Positions 7,622 through 15,195 of a DNA stretch of 28,771 nt are shown piece after piece. Position 1 is the stretch's first letter. Every line of letters begins with the position of its first letter. The position numbers and the translations under genes were made by a program. The notes below the pieces were generated by a model. That model made no database searches. It was not told where the DNA came from and saw nothing but the letters and a program-made list of their open reading frames with translations. Origin of the DNA: a virus; IMG/VR virus record IMGVR_UViG_3300026130_000018, positions 1 through 28,771 of that record. One strand, given 5' to 3'.

Positions 7622-9664
7622 TCACACTCTAACCACAAAAACGCCATCACATATCTGCGCATGATGACGTTCTCGTATGTTAGAACAGCCTGCAGTCCAA
7701 GCTCCTCTGACTGTACTTTGGTTGTCCCTTCGAGGGTGATCGCGTTCAAATTTATCCCTGACTCGATCCACATCGATAGCCACTCCACACGTTGCGAATG
7801 GGAACTCGATGGTCGCTTCAGGGGGAACAGCTCGATGCGCTGTGGGGTCGTTATCCATAAAATAACGGATGGTATCCATCAGCAATTTGCCGTTGCGAGA
7901 TAGCTTCATCTTGGCGCTATCGAGCTGATCCTGGGAATTAGCTGACGCTCGTAGGATGGCTGAATAGGTCACATTGCCGTACTCATCATCGTAGTTTGAT
8001 GGCAGTTGGATCTGTACGAATTCAAACACCACTGGCTCAAACTGTGGGCCTTCCTTCATCTTGCGACACTCCATCACCACGCCATTGATGCCATCTCTGC
8101 GCACCATTGCGATCTCAACATCCATAGATGCCTTGATGTTTTTGGAGCCAGCAGAGCTGTCGGTGGTATGTTTTGGGGTGTGATGTACGACCATGATGGT
8201 GCAATCGTACTTGCGCGATATATGCGTCAGGTATTCGATGATGGGCTGCACTTCTTCTGAGCTGTTCTCATTAATACCGGCCGTTGCGCGGCCCCAGGTG
8301 TCCACGACCACTAGCTGTGGGTCATCGAGTTTGTCCAGGTACGCTTCCAGTGTCTTGCGCTCCTTATCCATTGATAAGTTGATCGCTCGATTGGTCATAA
8401 TGAAGTTAGACGCATCGGGGAAGTTACGCTCTGAGCGCCACGCATAGGCTCGACGGTTCACACCATTATGGCCTTCACCTGCGATGTATAGCACCTGGCC
8501 TTTCTTGGTTCGCATACCGAGCCACTTGTCGCCAGTCGCTACCGATAAAGCTATATCGATCGCACCGAAGGATTTACCCACGCCAGACTCACCGTAATAG
8601 TTCACCACCGCTGCCTGTTCCACATACCCTTCAATGGTCCAGCGCACTGTATGACTGGCGTTTTGATACGCATCTGTCAGTGGGACAAACAGCGCATTGG
8701 GTATCGATGTCGCAGCGACTTCATCTTGGTACTCATCAGAGTCGTACTCGGTGGGAATGTCTTTAGTACGCTTATGCTTCTTGGCGATGGCTGACAGGTC
8801 AGCACCGTATCGCTTGGCCCACTTCGCGATCGATCCCAGGTTGTACTTGGTGGTGCGTTCGGTGTTGGTGAACCGATCCCACTCATGGCGCATATCGCGC
8901 AGTCCATCGTACTTCTCCGAGCGTTGCGACCATTGGTCCCACAGCTCGAAACCATCAGTAGAACCGTGGAAGTGAGTGTTGAGCGCCATGCTGACATCGA
9001 TCCACATCTGTTCGTTGTCTGCAGGTATGTACGACAGCAGCTCGCGTATCTCTTCGATCGGGGTGTTAGAGACGATGTGACCACTGAAGACATCATCGAT
9101 CTCTTGCTCTGGCGATGGCTGGATGGGCTGACTGTACTGCTCTACGATCTCAGCCAGTTGTCCGTTCTTGCGAGCGATCTGGTGCAGCTTTCCCATCGTG
9201 TTGCCGGTGATGGTCAGGAAGCGAGCACTGTTACCGGAATACACCTCATAGGGTTCTTTGAGATCTTTGGCCGGTGGTGTATCGACCTGGTAGACCAGTC
9301 GCATACCGTTACCAGAGGGTGAACGCTCGACGTAGGTCTCACCCAGCGCCTTCAGCTCATCCGGTAGTTTGTTTGAGTCATCGATGTCGATGAACGCCAG
9401 ACCATCCTTGGTCGCCAGTCGGCCGACACCGTTGAAGCCGCCACCGAGGTAGAGCTGCTGGGCCTGATCGAACGTCAGCCAGGTGTCTGGCTCAGTGGTC
9501 TTGATCGTGTTGATGCCGTTGAAGGGTATCTTGTCGTACTTGCCGTTACCCTTCGGTCTAGCCTTCCAGACGCACCAGGGACCATCGCGCAGTAACTCTG
9601 GGATGTTCTCAAATTTAGGTGCGAGTCCAAATCCATGTGGGTGCTTTATATTATTCTTGGGCAT
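7622..9664 (-). CDS. Bifunctional primase-polymerase / RepA-like replicative helicase
   Basis: The 680-aa protein has three parts. Residues ~20-160 form an archaeo-eukaryotic primase-like prim-pol domain: acidic pair D93-x-D95 in FIDIDD, a SPSGNGMRL turn (115-123) and VYSGNSARFLTITG (141-154). Residues ~200-290 match the PriCT-2 type helical domain (EIRELLSYIPADNEQMWIDV, then SIAKWAKRYGAD). Residues ~335-560 form an AAA_25/RepA hexameric helicase core, with Walker A GESGVGKS (358-365), Walker B LVVVD (451-455) and sensor-like VVHHTP (492-497). It should both prime and unwind at the phage fork. The ATG at 9664 is chosen because AGGAGA lies seven bases upstream and the extended N-terminus from 9691 has none. 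It overlaps the Cro-like gene by 14 bp. The repeat array begins 10 bp beyond its stop. Confidence 0.93.
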   Translation of the reverse strand: MPKNNIKHPHGFGLAPKFENIPELLRDGPWCVWKARPKGNGKYDKIPFNGINTIKTTEPDTWLTFDQAQQLYLGGGFNGVGRLATKDGLAFIDIDDSNKLPDELKALGETYVERSPSGNGMRLVYQVDTPPAKDLKEPYEVYSGNSARFLTITGNTMGKLHQIARKNGQLAEIVEQYSQPIQPSPEQEIDDVFSGHIVSNTPIEEIRELLSYIPADNEQMWIDVSMALNTHFHGSTDGFELWDQWSQRSEKYDGLRDMRHEWDRFTNTERTTKYNLGSIAKWAKRYGADLSAIAKKHKRTKDIPTEYDSDEYQDEVAATSIPNALFVPLTDAYQNASHTVRWTIEGYVEQAAVVNYYGESGVGKSFGAIDIALSVATGDKWLGMRTKKGQVLYIAGEGHNGVNRRAYAWRSERNFPDASNFIMTNRAINLSMDKERKTLEAYLDKLDDPQLVVVDTWGRATAGINENSSEEVQPIIEYLTHISRKYDCTIMVVHHTPKHTTDSSAGSKNIKASMDVEIAMVRRDGINGVVMECRKMKEGPQFEPVVFEFVQIQLPSNYDDEYGNVTYSAILRASANSQDQLDSAKMKLSRNGKLLMDTIRYFMDNDPTAHRAVPPEATIEFPFATCGVAIDVDRVRDKFERDHPRRDNQSTVRGAWTAGCSNIRERHHAQICDGVFVVRV

Positions 9665-9848
9665 CCGTTGTCTCCTGGTAGTATCTCTCATCGATCTTCA
9701 GCTTCCTGCCGCTAATCACATACAGCTCGAATTGTTTAGCCTTCGGTGGTCGTTCTCCCCATGCATAGATCGCCTGTGGATATATGTCCAAAGCGTTGGC
9801 CAAATATTTAGGACCACCGTAGTATTCGATAGCCTCTTGAGTCGTCAT
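9651..9848 (-). CDS. Cro-like transcriptional repressor (P22 Cro family)
   Basis: This 65-aa protein has the layout of P22-type Cro: TTQEAIEYYGGPKYLANALD (helices 1-2), IYPQAIYAWGERPP (recognition helix and the W-x-x-x-x-P turn) and then a short strand region FELYVISGRKLKIDERYY. P22 Cro has the same order, a dozen-residue helix, a VSQW-like recognition helix and an alternating beta tail. It is the first gene of the leftward operon, with GGAGGTG seven bases before its ATG, and it faces the DUF2800 gene across a 99-bp control region. It most likely binds there and damps one or both divergent operons. No partner CI-type repressor is seen next to it. Confidence 0.85.
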   Translation of the reverse strand: MTTQEAIEYYGGPKYLANALDIYPQAIYAWGERPPKAKQFELYVISGRKLKIDERYYQETTDAQE

Positions 9849-9884
9849 GGTGATACACCTCCGTAAAATATTTTTTCAAGAACG

Positions 9885-9921
9885 GTTGACAGGGTAGTTT
9901 GCGATTTATAGTATTGTCAAC
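9885..9921. promoter_or_regulatory. Inverted GTTGACA/TGTCAAC pair: candidate operator in the divergent control region
   Basis: GTTGACA at 9885-9891 is repeated in inverted orientation as TGTCAAC at 9915-9921, 23 bp apart. One arm is the -35 hexamer of the rightward promoter and the other lies just after its -10. The second arm, read leftward, is itself a TTGACA hexamer followed 18 bases later by a poor -10 (TACCCT), so a weak leftward promoter is possible. Binding by the adjacent Cro-like protein is inferred from position only. Confidence 0.5.
9886..9914 (+). promoter_or_regulatory. Sigma70-type promoter for the rightward early operon
   Basis: TTGACA at 9886-9891 is a perfect -35 hexamer, the spacer is exactly 17 bases, and TAGTAT at 9909-9914 matches four of six bases of the -10 consensus. 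It lies 34 bases before the DUF2800 start, whose ribosome site is CGGAG seven bases upstream of the ATG. It should drive DUF2800, SSB and, past the terminator, polymerase and helicase early in infection using host RNA polymerase. Confidence 0.85.
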
Positions 9922-9947
9922 AGATAAACGCGCAACGGAGAAACGGT

Positions 9948-11066
9948 ATGAACGTCGAAGACCTCATCAAAATCGCCAGGGACACTGGCCACCACCCAAT
10001 GGGACCATCTGCAGCGACTCGCTGGATGTCATGTCCTGGTTCAGTTGAATACACCTTAGAGATGCCTGACTACGGTTCGAGCTATGCCGCTGAAGGCACA
10101 CACGCTCACACCCTGGGCGAGATCTGCCTGAGTGAGAACGTCGATGCCTATGACGTTGATGGCTTCCCTGACGATATGCGCGACCACATCAATAACTATG
10201 CGATTTACGTTCGCGGTATTGCCGATGGCGAGCGCATCTATGTCGAGCAATCCCTCGATCTGAACGACTACATTCCTGGCGCGTTCGGTACAGCCGATGC
10301 GCTGGTGATCAAAGGTACTGACCTTCACGTTATCGATCTGAAGTACGGTATGGGTGTGGTCGAAGCTGAGAACAATCCACAGTTGATGATCTATGGCCTG
10401 GGTGCTGTGAATAAGCTGCTGGCCAAGAAGATCGAGATCAAAGAAGTGGTGCTGCACATATTCCAGCCTCGCGCTGGTGGCTCTCGCACCTGGTCCATCT
10501 CGGTTGATGACCTGCTGGTGTATGGCGGTAAAGTCGCTCGCGCTGCGGAGCTGTGCTTGGAAGATGACGCACCGCTGAACCCATCAGAGAAAGCCTGTCA
10601 GTGGTGTAAGGGTAAAGCGACCTGTCCTGCGCTCTACCAGAAGAACCTTGAGCTGGTGGGTGGCGACTTCGAGATGCTGCCATCGGTGGAGAACATGAGC
10701 GACGACCAGATCCGTCTGGTGTTGGAGCACAAGAGTTTAATCGAGTCCTGGCTGAAAGCGATCGAGTCGCACATCTTCTCGCGCTTGGAGCATGGTCAGG
10801 GATTTGAAGGATTTAAGATGGTTGAAGGTCGATCCATTCGCAAATGGAATGGTGACGCTGAGACCAAGCTGGTGAAGTTGATGGGCGATGCAGCGTTCGA
10901 TAAGAAGCTGATCGGCATCACTGCAGCAGAAAAGATTCTGGGTAAGAAGCAGCTCGAAGAGCTGAAGATCACCGAGAAACCACCAGGCAAACCTGTCCTG
11001 GTACATGAATCAGATAAGCGCCCAGCACTGCCTGTCGCTACTGATGATTTCGATACGTTAAACTGA
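9948..11066 (+). CDS. DUF2800 protein: Cas4/RecB-like PD-(D/E)XK nuclease with four-Cys cluster
   Basis: The 372-aa product is a DUF2800 family member. It has the pattern of a RecB/Cas4-type exonuclease: motif I EGTHAHTLGE (50-58, H52/H54 region), D117 in GTADALVI, and D130-L-K132 in HVIDLKYG, followed by the Q145 motif NNPQLMIYG. Four cysteines are placed like the Fe-S ligands of Cas4/AddB nucleases: C29 in SCPGS and C217, C220, C226 in CQWCKGKATC. The C-terminal ~130 residues form a helical extension ending in a Lys-rich then Pro-rich tail. DUF2800 genes typically precede DUF2815 and the polymerase gene, as here, and are thought to act in recombination or end-processing during replication. 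The nuclease reading is from motifs; the iron-sulphur cluster is inference. Confidence 0.88.
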   Translation: MNVEDLIKIARDTGHHPMGPSAATRWMSCPGSVEYTLEMPDYGSSYAAEGTHAHTLGEICLSENVDAYDVDGFPDDMRDHINNYAIYVRGIADGERIYVEQSLDLNDYIPGAFGTADALVIKGTDLHVIDLKYGMGVVEAENNPQLMIYGLGAVNKLLAKKIEIKEVVLHIFQPRAGGSRTWSISVDDLLVYGGKVARAAELCLEDDAPLNPSEKACQWCKGKATCPALYQKNLELVGGDFEMLPSVENMSDDQIRLVLEHKSLIESWLKAIESHIFSRLEHGQGFEGFKMVEGRSIRKWNGDAETKLVKLMGDAAFDKKLIGITAAEKILGKKQLEELKITEKPPGKPVLVHESDKRPALPVATDDFDTLN

Positions 11067-11077
11067 GGAAACGAAAA

Positions 11078-11650
11078 ATGGCTGATAATATTCGCAAGAA
11101 ACTGGTACTACAGAACGTGAGACTGAGCTTCCCTTCACTGTGGCAGACTGAAACGTACAAAGGTAACGACACAGGCAAATACGTTGCGTCATTCCTGGTG
11201 GATAAAACCACCGATGCCGGTAAAGCACTACCGAAGATGATCACAGAAGTGGCTGAACAAGCGTTCGGCAAACCGATCCCTAAGAAGGTTGAATACTGCC
11301 TGAAGGATGGTGATCAGCAGGAGTATGATGGCTACGCAGGAATGTGGGCAATCAAAGCTAACACTAAATACCGTCCGACTGTGATCGATCGCCAGAAGCG
11401 TCCGGTGACTGAGGAAGACGATCTGATCTACCCTGGCTGCTATGTGAACGCATCGCTCGAAGTGTACTCATACGATGGTCAGTACGGTAAACGTGTCGGT
11501 TGTTCTTTGAACGCGATACAATTTGTGCGCGATGGTGAATCGTTTGTGGCTAGTTCAGGTGACTCCCTGAGCGACTTCGACGTACTGGATGAGGCTTCAT
11601 CTGCGTCTGTCACCGATGACTTCGATGACGATGACTCTCCATTTGCATAA
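11078..11650 (+). CDS. DUF2815 protein: gp2.5-like single-stranded DNA-binding protein
   Basis: This 190-aa protein belongs to DUF2815, which resembles T7 gp2.5-type ssDNA-binding proteins. It begins with a basic patch followed by LVLQNVRLSFPSLW, has a beta-rich core (VASFLVD, YPGCYVNASLEVYSYDG, RVGCSLNAIQFVRDG) and ends in a strongly acidic tail with a near-terminal aromatic: DDFDDDDSPFA. The acidic C-terminus is the hallmark of phage SSBs that bind partner polymerase or helicase. It follows DUF2800 by 11 bp and precedes the polymerase gene; a terminator directly after it may keep its dose above that of the polymerase. Confidence 0.88.
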   Translation: MADNIRKKLVLQNVRLSFPSLWQTETYKGNDTGKYVASFLVDKTTDAGKALPKMITEVAEQAFGKPIPKKVEYCLKDGDQQEYDGYAGMWAIKANTKYRPTVIDRQKRPVTEEDDLIYPGCYVNASLEVYSYDGQYGKRVGCSLNAIQFVRDGESFVASSGDSLSDFDVLDEASSASVTDDFDDDDSPFA

Positions 11651-11661
11651 ATAGCTAACAG

Positions 11662-11686
11662 GGGTGCGCTAGTCGCACCCTTTTTT
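11662..11686 (+). terminator. Intrinsic terminator between SSB and polymerase genes
   Basis: Stem GGGTGCG (11662-11668), five-base loop CTAGT, complementary CGCACCC (11674-11680) and six T (11681-11686). It lies 12 bases after the SSB stop and 17 before the polymerase GTG. No promoter is evident behind it, so it probably acts as a partial attenuator or is bypassed by antitermination. Confidence 0.85.
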
Positions 11687-11702
11687 AACAGGAGTAGGGA
11701 AC

Positions 11703-13481
11703 GTGTCCCAGAAACTGATCCCAGTCGCATTCGACATCGAGTGCTACAAAAACTATTTCCTCGCTGTCTTCGCGTCCGAAGACGGTACCACCTACAGCAT
11801 CAAGCTGCATAACGATAAGCTGACCGGCAGTAAGCAAGTGGTCGAAGCTATCCTGCGTAAGAACCCACTAATCAGCTTCAATGGCGATAACTATGATCTG
11901 CCGGTGTTATCTGCATTCCTGGCAGGTTGGTCCAATGCGAAGCTCAAAGAATTATCAGATGCGATCATCCTTAAGAATCTACCTCGCTGGCAGCTATCGG
12001 ATCACTTCCCATCGCTGCGCATTAAGCGAGTCGATATGGGTCATATCGATCTGATAGGGGTGACACCTTTGAAGTCATCACTCAAGACCTATGGCTGTCG
12101 CATCCATTCCAAAAAGCTGCAGGATCTACCTATTGATCCGAGCGCCAGCATCAGCGAACAGGATGCTGTGGTACTCGAAGACTATTGTAAGAACGATGTG
12201 ATGGTCACCTGGGATATCTACCACACCTTGCATGGCGAGCTGGTCCTGCGCTCTGACATGAGCAAAGAATACGGTATGGACCTGCGCAGCAAGTCAGATC
12301 CACAGATCGCTGAAGCGATCATCCGTCACTACATGGAAGAACATGGGTACGATGTATCGAAGCGTACTGCCGCTGTGGAGCCATTCAAGTACAAGGTGCC
12401 AGACTTCATCGAGTTTGAGACTAAGCAGCTTCAGGATGTCTTAGAGACCGTCAGAGAATGTACGTTCACTGTCAAAGACACCGGTAACGTCGAGCTACCT
12501 GATGCGATCAAGAACCTGGTCATCGAGTTTAATGGCGCTAAGTACAAGCTCGGCATCGGTGGCCTGCACTCGCAAGAGAAGCGCCAGGTCATCGAGCCAA
12601 ACGAAGATCTACTGCTAGGCGAATACGATGTGGCCTCGATGTACCCATCGATCATTTTGGGCCAGGGTCTGTACCCTGAGCACCTCGGTGATGGTTTCCT
12701 GGAAGTGTACCGCATGATCTTCGATAAGCGCATGGCAGCGAAGCGTACAGGTGACAAGACAACAGCAGATACCCTGAAGATTGTACTGAACTCGTCATAC
12801 GGAAAGTTTGGCAGCAAGTATAGCTTCTTGTATTCGCCTGAGCTGCTCATACAGACGACCATCACCGGTCAGTTGGCACTGCTCATGCTGATCGAGCGTC
12901 TCAGTCTGGTGGGCGCACAGGTTGTCTCAGCGAACACCGATGGCGTTGTGATCCTGATGTACGCGGATCTTGAGGTTGAGGTTGAGTATCGGTGCCATGA
13001 GTGGTCGAAAGCGACCACCTACATCCTAGAGTGGACACCCTATAAAGCGATGTATAGCGAGTCAGTGAACAGCTATGTGGCACTGAAACCTGATGGTAGC
13101 GCGAAGACTAAAGGGTTGTACGAGTCTGGATCGATCCGCAAAGGATACTCGGCCCAGGTGTGTAACGATGCGATCGTTGCGCGACTTACACATGGCACCC
13201 CCATTGATCGTTACATCCAGAACGCGACTGACATCCGAGACTTCCTGGTCATGCGAGGTGTCAGAGGGGGTGGTTACTGGAACAAGCAGAACATCGGTAA
13301 GGTGGTGCGCTGGTACTACAGCACAGAAGGCCATCCGATCCGCTACGCCAATGGCAACAAGGTCGCTGGCAGTGATGGTGCTGTACCGCTGATGGACCTT
13401 ACGGACACCATACCGGCTGACTTAGACATCCAGAAATATATCGACATCGCATACGACAAACTGAAGAGACTGGGCCTATGA
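11703..13481 (+). CDS. Compact family B DNA polymerase with 3'-5' exonuclease
   Basis: The 592-aa protein carries an N-terminal proofreading domain: Exo I D11-x-E13 (FDIECY), Exo II FNGDNYDLPVL (about 59-69) and Exo III Y161-x-x-x-D165. The family B polymerase motifs follow: motif A EYDVASMYPSII with D309, motif B LKIVLNSSYGKFG with K359 and Y366, and motif C SANTDGVV with D413. Two features are unusual. Motif C has Asn in place of the first Asp of the usual DTD, keeping only the metal-binding D413. Motifs A and B are only about 50 residues apart, much closer than in phi29 or RB69 polymerases, so there is no room for a TPR2-like insertion. Start: GTG at 11703, with GGAG upstream (start 11691). 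It overlaps the helicase gene as ATGA. Confidence 0.93.
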   Translation: MSQKLIPVAFDIECYKNYFLAVFASEDGTTYSIKLHNDKLTGSKQVVEAILRKNPLISFNGDNYDLPVLSAFLAGWSNAKLKELSDAIILKNLPRWQLSDHFPSLRIKRVDMGHIDLIGVTPLKSSLKTYGCRIHSKKLQDLPIDPSASISEQDAVVLEDYCKNDVMVTWDIYHTLHGELVLRSDMSKEYGMDLRSKSDPQIAEAIIRHYMEEHGYDVSKRTAAVEPFKYKVPDFIEFETKQLQDVLETVRECTFTVKDTGNVELPDAIKNLVIEFNGAKYKLGIGGLHSQEKRQVIEPNEDLLLGEYDVASMYPSIILGQGLYPEHLGDGFLEVYRMIFDKRMAAKRTGDKTTADTLKIVLNSSYGKFGSKYSFLYSPELLIQTTITGQLALLMLIERLSLVGAQVVSANTDGVVILMYADLEVEVEYRCHEWSKATTYILEWTPYKAMYSESVNSYVALKPDGSAKTKGLYESGSIRKGYSAQVCNDAIVARLTHGTPIDRYIQNATDIRDFLVMRGVRGGGYWNKQNIGKVVRWYYSTEGHPIRYANGNKVAGSDGAVPLMDLTDTIPADLDIQKYIDIAYDKLKRLGL

Positions 13482-14803
13482 AATTCACACCAAGACCATA
13501 CCAGCAGGATATCATCGATCATGTAGCTGGTAACACATCAGCGTTCGTACTGGCCCAGATGGGCGCAGGGAAGACCTCTGCGCTGCTGCAGAGCTTGAAG
13601 CAGGTCAAACCTAATCGCGTGTTGATCATTGCACCGCTGCGCGTAGCGAAGCACACCTGGCCCGATGAGATTAAGAAGTGGGATAACTTCGCTAAGTACA
13701 CCTACGCTGTGGCTGTGGGTACCCCTAAGCAGCGCACAGCAGCCGTTGAAGGTAGCGCCCGAATCGTCATCATCAACCAGGAGAACGTGACCTGGCTGAT
13801 CGATAAGATGTGGTCCAAGCTCAATTTCGACATGGTGGTGATCGATGAGTCGAGCGCCTTCAAGAGCGCCAGCTCAAAACGGTTCAAGGCACTGAAGAAG
13901 CTGCGCACAAAGAAACCAATCTCGCGCTGGGTGCTGATGACAGCGACACCCACCCCCAACAGTCTGATGGAAGCCTGGAGCCAGATGTTCTTACTCGATG
14001 GTGGTAAGCGACTAGGTACTGCGTTCTATAACTTCAGAAACCGGTACTTTAACTCGGACTACATGGGGTTCAAGTGGGAGCTGAAGCCAGGTGCCGGTAA
14101 GAAGATACGCGATAAGATCGCAGAGCTGGCAGTGGTGGTTGAGCGATACGATGGTCTGCCTGATCGAGTGGACCTGACTGAGCGAGTGTACCTGCCACCC
14201 AAGGTGAGGAATGAATACGAGCAGCTCAGTAAAGACTTCCTGCTGGAGCTGCAGGACAGTGACATCACGGCCGTAAACGCTGCGGTCCTGGTGGGTAAAT
14301 TACAACAATTAGCCAGTGGAGCTGTGTACCGAGATGATAAGGAATATGAGATCTACCATAACGCTAAATTGGATGCACTGCAGAGTCTGGTGGATCAGGC
14401 TGAAGGTGAAAATTTGCTGGTGGCGTATAGCTACCGTCATGAATATGAACGCATTAAAGCGATCTATCCTCACGCTGTTAGCATCAAAGATCCAGACGTT
14501 ATCGGACGCTGGAATCGAGGCGAGATCAAAATGCTACTCGCACATCCAGCGTCTGCTGCGCATGGATTGAACCTGCAGGATGGTGGTCGCAGGATCATCT
14601 GGTACTCACCTACCTGGTCCAATGAGATGAAGCTGCAGTTTGACGCACGACTTCATCGCCAGGGTCAAAAAGATCATGTCTACGTTCACACAATCTGCGC
14701 TGACAGTACGATCGATGATGAGATCGTCAAAGCTGTGGCCGGTAAGAAGTCTGCCCAAGACATTCTCTTAGCTGCTGTTAAAAAGTACAGGGAAAAAATA
14801 TGA
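13478..14803 (+). CDS. SNF2-type superfamily 2 helicase/translocase
   Basis: The 441-aa protein shows SF2 motifs in order: Q-motif-like RPYQQDII (6-13), Walker A QMGAGKTS with K32, motif Ia VLIIAPLRVAKHTW, motif II VVIDESSAFK (D123-E124), motif III LMTATPTPN, motif V AHGLNLQDGG and motif VI FDARLHRQGQ. The combination is that of compact phage SNF2 proteins that accompany VRR-NUC and polymerase genes. It lacks extra N- or C-terminal domains, so it probably acts with the other fork proteins, possibly moving on duplex DNA to remodel proteins or forks. The ATG overlaps the polymerase stop by four bases, implying coupled translation. Motif II is DESS rather than DEAH, as is common in phage SNF2 proteins. 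Confidence 0.93.
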   Translation: MKFTPRPYQQDIIDHVAGNTSAFVLAQMGAGKTSALLQSLKQVKPNRVLIIAPLRVAKHTWPDEIKKWDNFAKYTYAVAVGTPKQRTAAVEGSARIVIINQENVTWLIDKMWSKLNFDMVVIDESSAFKSASSKRFKALKKLRTKKPISRWVLMTATPTPNSLMEAWSQMFLLDGGKRLGTAFYNFRNRYFNSDYMGFKWELKPGAGKKIRDKIAELAVVVERYDGLPDRVDLTERVYLPPKVRNEYEQLSKDFLLELQDSDITAVNAAVLVGKLQQLASGAVYRDDKEYEIYHNAKLDALQSLVDQAEGENLLVAYSYRHEYERIKAIYPHAVSIKDPDVIGRWNRGEIKMLLAHPASAAHGLNLQDGGRRIIWYSPTWSNEMKLQFDARLHRQGQKDHVYVHTICADSTIDDEIVKAVAGKKSAQDILLAAVKKYREKI

Positions 14804-14833
14804 TGGGATTTGAAAATTAATTTACATTTTGTG

Positions 14834-14862
14834 TTGACACATAGTGGGTGATTAGATATATT
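14834..14862 (+). promoter_or_regulatory. Second sigma70-type rightward promoter
   Basis: TTGACA at 14834-14839, a 17-base spacer and TATATT at 14857-14862 form a near-consensus promoter 28 bases before the XRE repressor gene. The core is bracketed by two copies of ATTTACAT (14820-14827 and 14860-14867), exactly 40 bp apart; the second overlaps the -10. These may be operator half-sites for the repressor encoded just downstream. Confidence 0.82.
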
Positions 14863-14890
14863 TACATCATACCAACACGGAGATACAGAC

Positions 14891-15115
14891 ATGAAAACAC
14901 CCGAGAACATCCGCAAACTTCGCGAGAAGCACGACTTAAACCGTGACCAGTTTGCCAGGCTGGTCTACAGCACCCCACGCGCTGTTTACTCATGGGAATT
15001 AGGCGAGCGCACTATGCCAGAAGGCTTGTGGGAGCTGGCGCTAATTAAGCTAGAACACGCAGCTCCAAACATACCTGAGTTTATTGAACCTAAGCGTATG
15101 AGGTTTGAGTTATGA
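14891..15115 (+). CDS. XRE-type helix-turn-helix regulator
   Basis: The 74-aa protein has an N-terminal HTH: IRKLREKHDLNRDQFARLV (helices 1-2), STPRAVYSWELGERTMPE (recognition helix with the W-E-x-G-x-R turn typical of XRE proteins), then LWELALIKLEH and a short tail. CGGAGA lies seven bases before the ATG. It is the first gene behind its own promoter, which suggests self-regulation or control of the small-gene cluster. Its VYSWELGER resembles IYAWGERPP in the Cro-like protein in general placement only. A lysogeny role cannot be claimed because no integrase is visible. Confidence 0.85.
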   Translation: MKTPENIRKLREKHDLNRDQFARLVYSTPRAVYSWELGERTMPEGLWELALIKLEHAAPNIPEFIEPKRMRFEL

Positions 15116-15195
15116 CTGACAGCATCTGGTACGCAGGAACGGTCGTCTTAGGCTTCATACTGCTCGCGAGTTACTTAGAAGGGTGTATAGGATGA
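15112..15195 (+). CDS. 27-aa single-span membrane peptide
   Basis: An ATG overlapping the XRE stop (ATGA) opens 27 codons, and its stop in turn overlaps the ATG of the next gene (ATGA). The peptide has a short polar start (MTDSIWY), a hydrophobic stretch AGTVVLGFILLASYL long enough to cross a membrane, and EGCIG at the end. Both overlaps match the tight coupling of neighbouring genes. Function unknown; small inner-membrane peptides in phage early operons often modify the host envelope or exclude other phages, which is only a possibility here. Confidence 0.5.
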   Translation: MTDSIWYAGTVVLGFILLASYLEGCIG

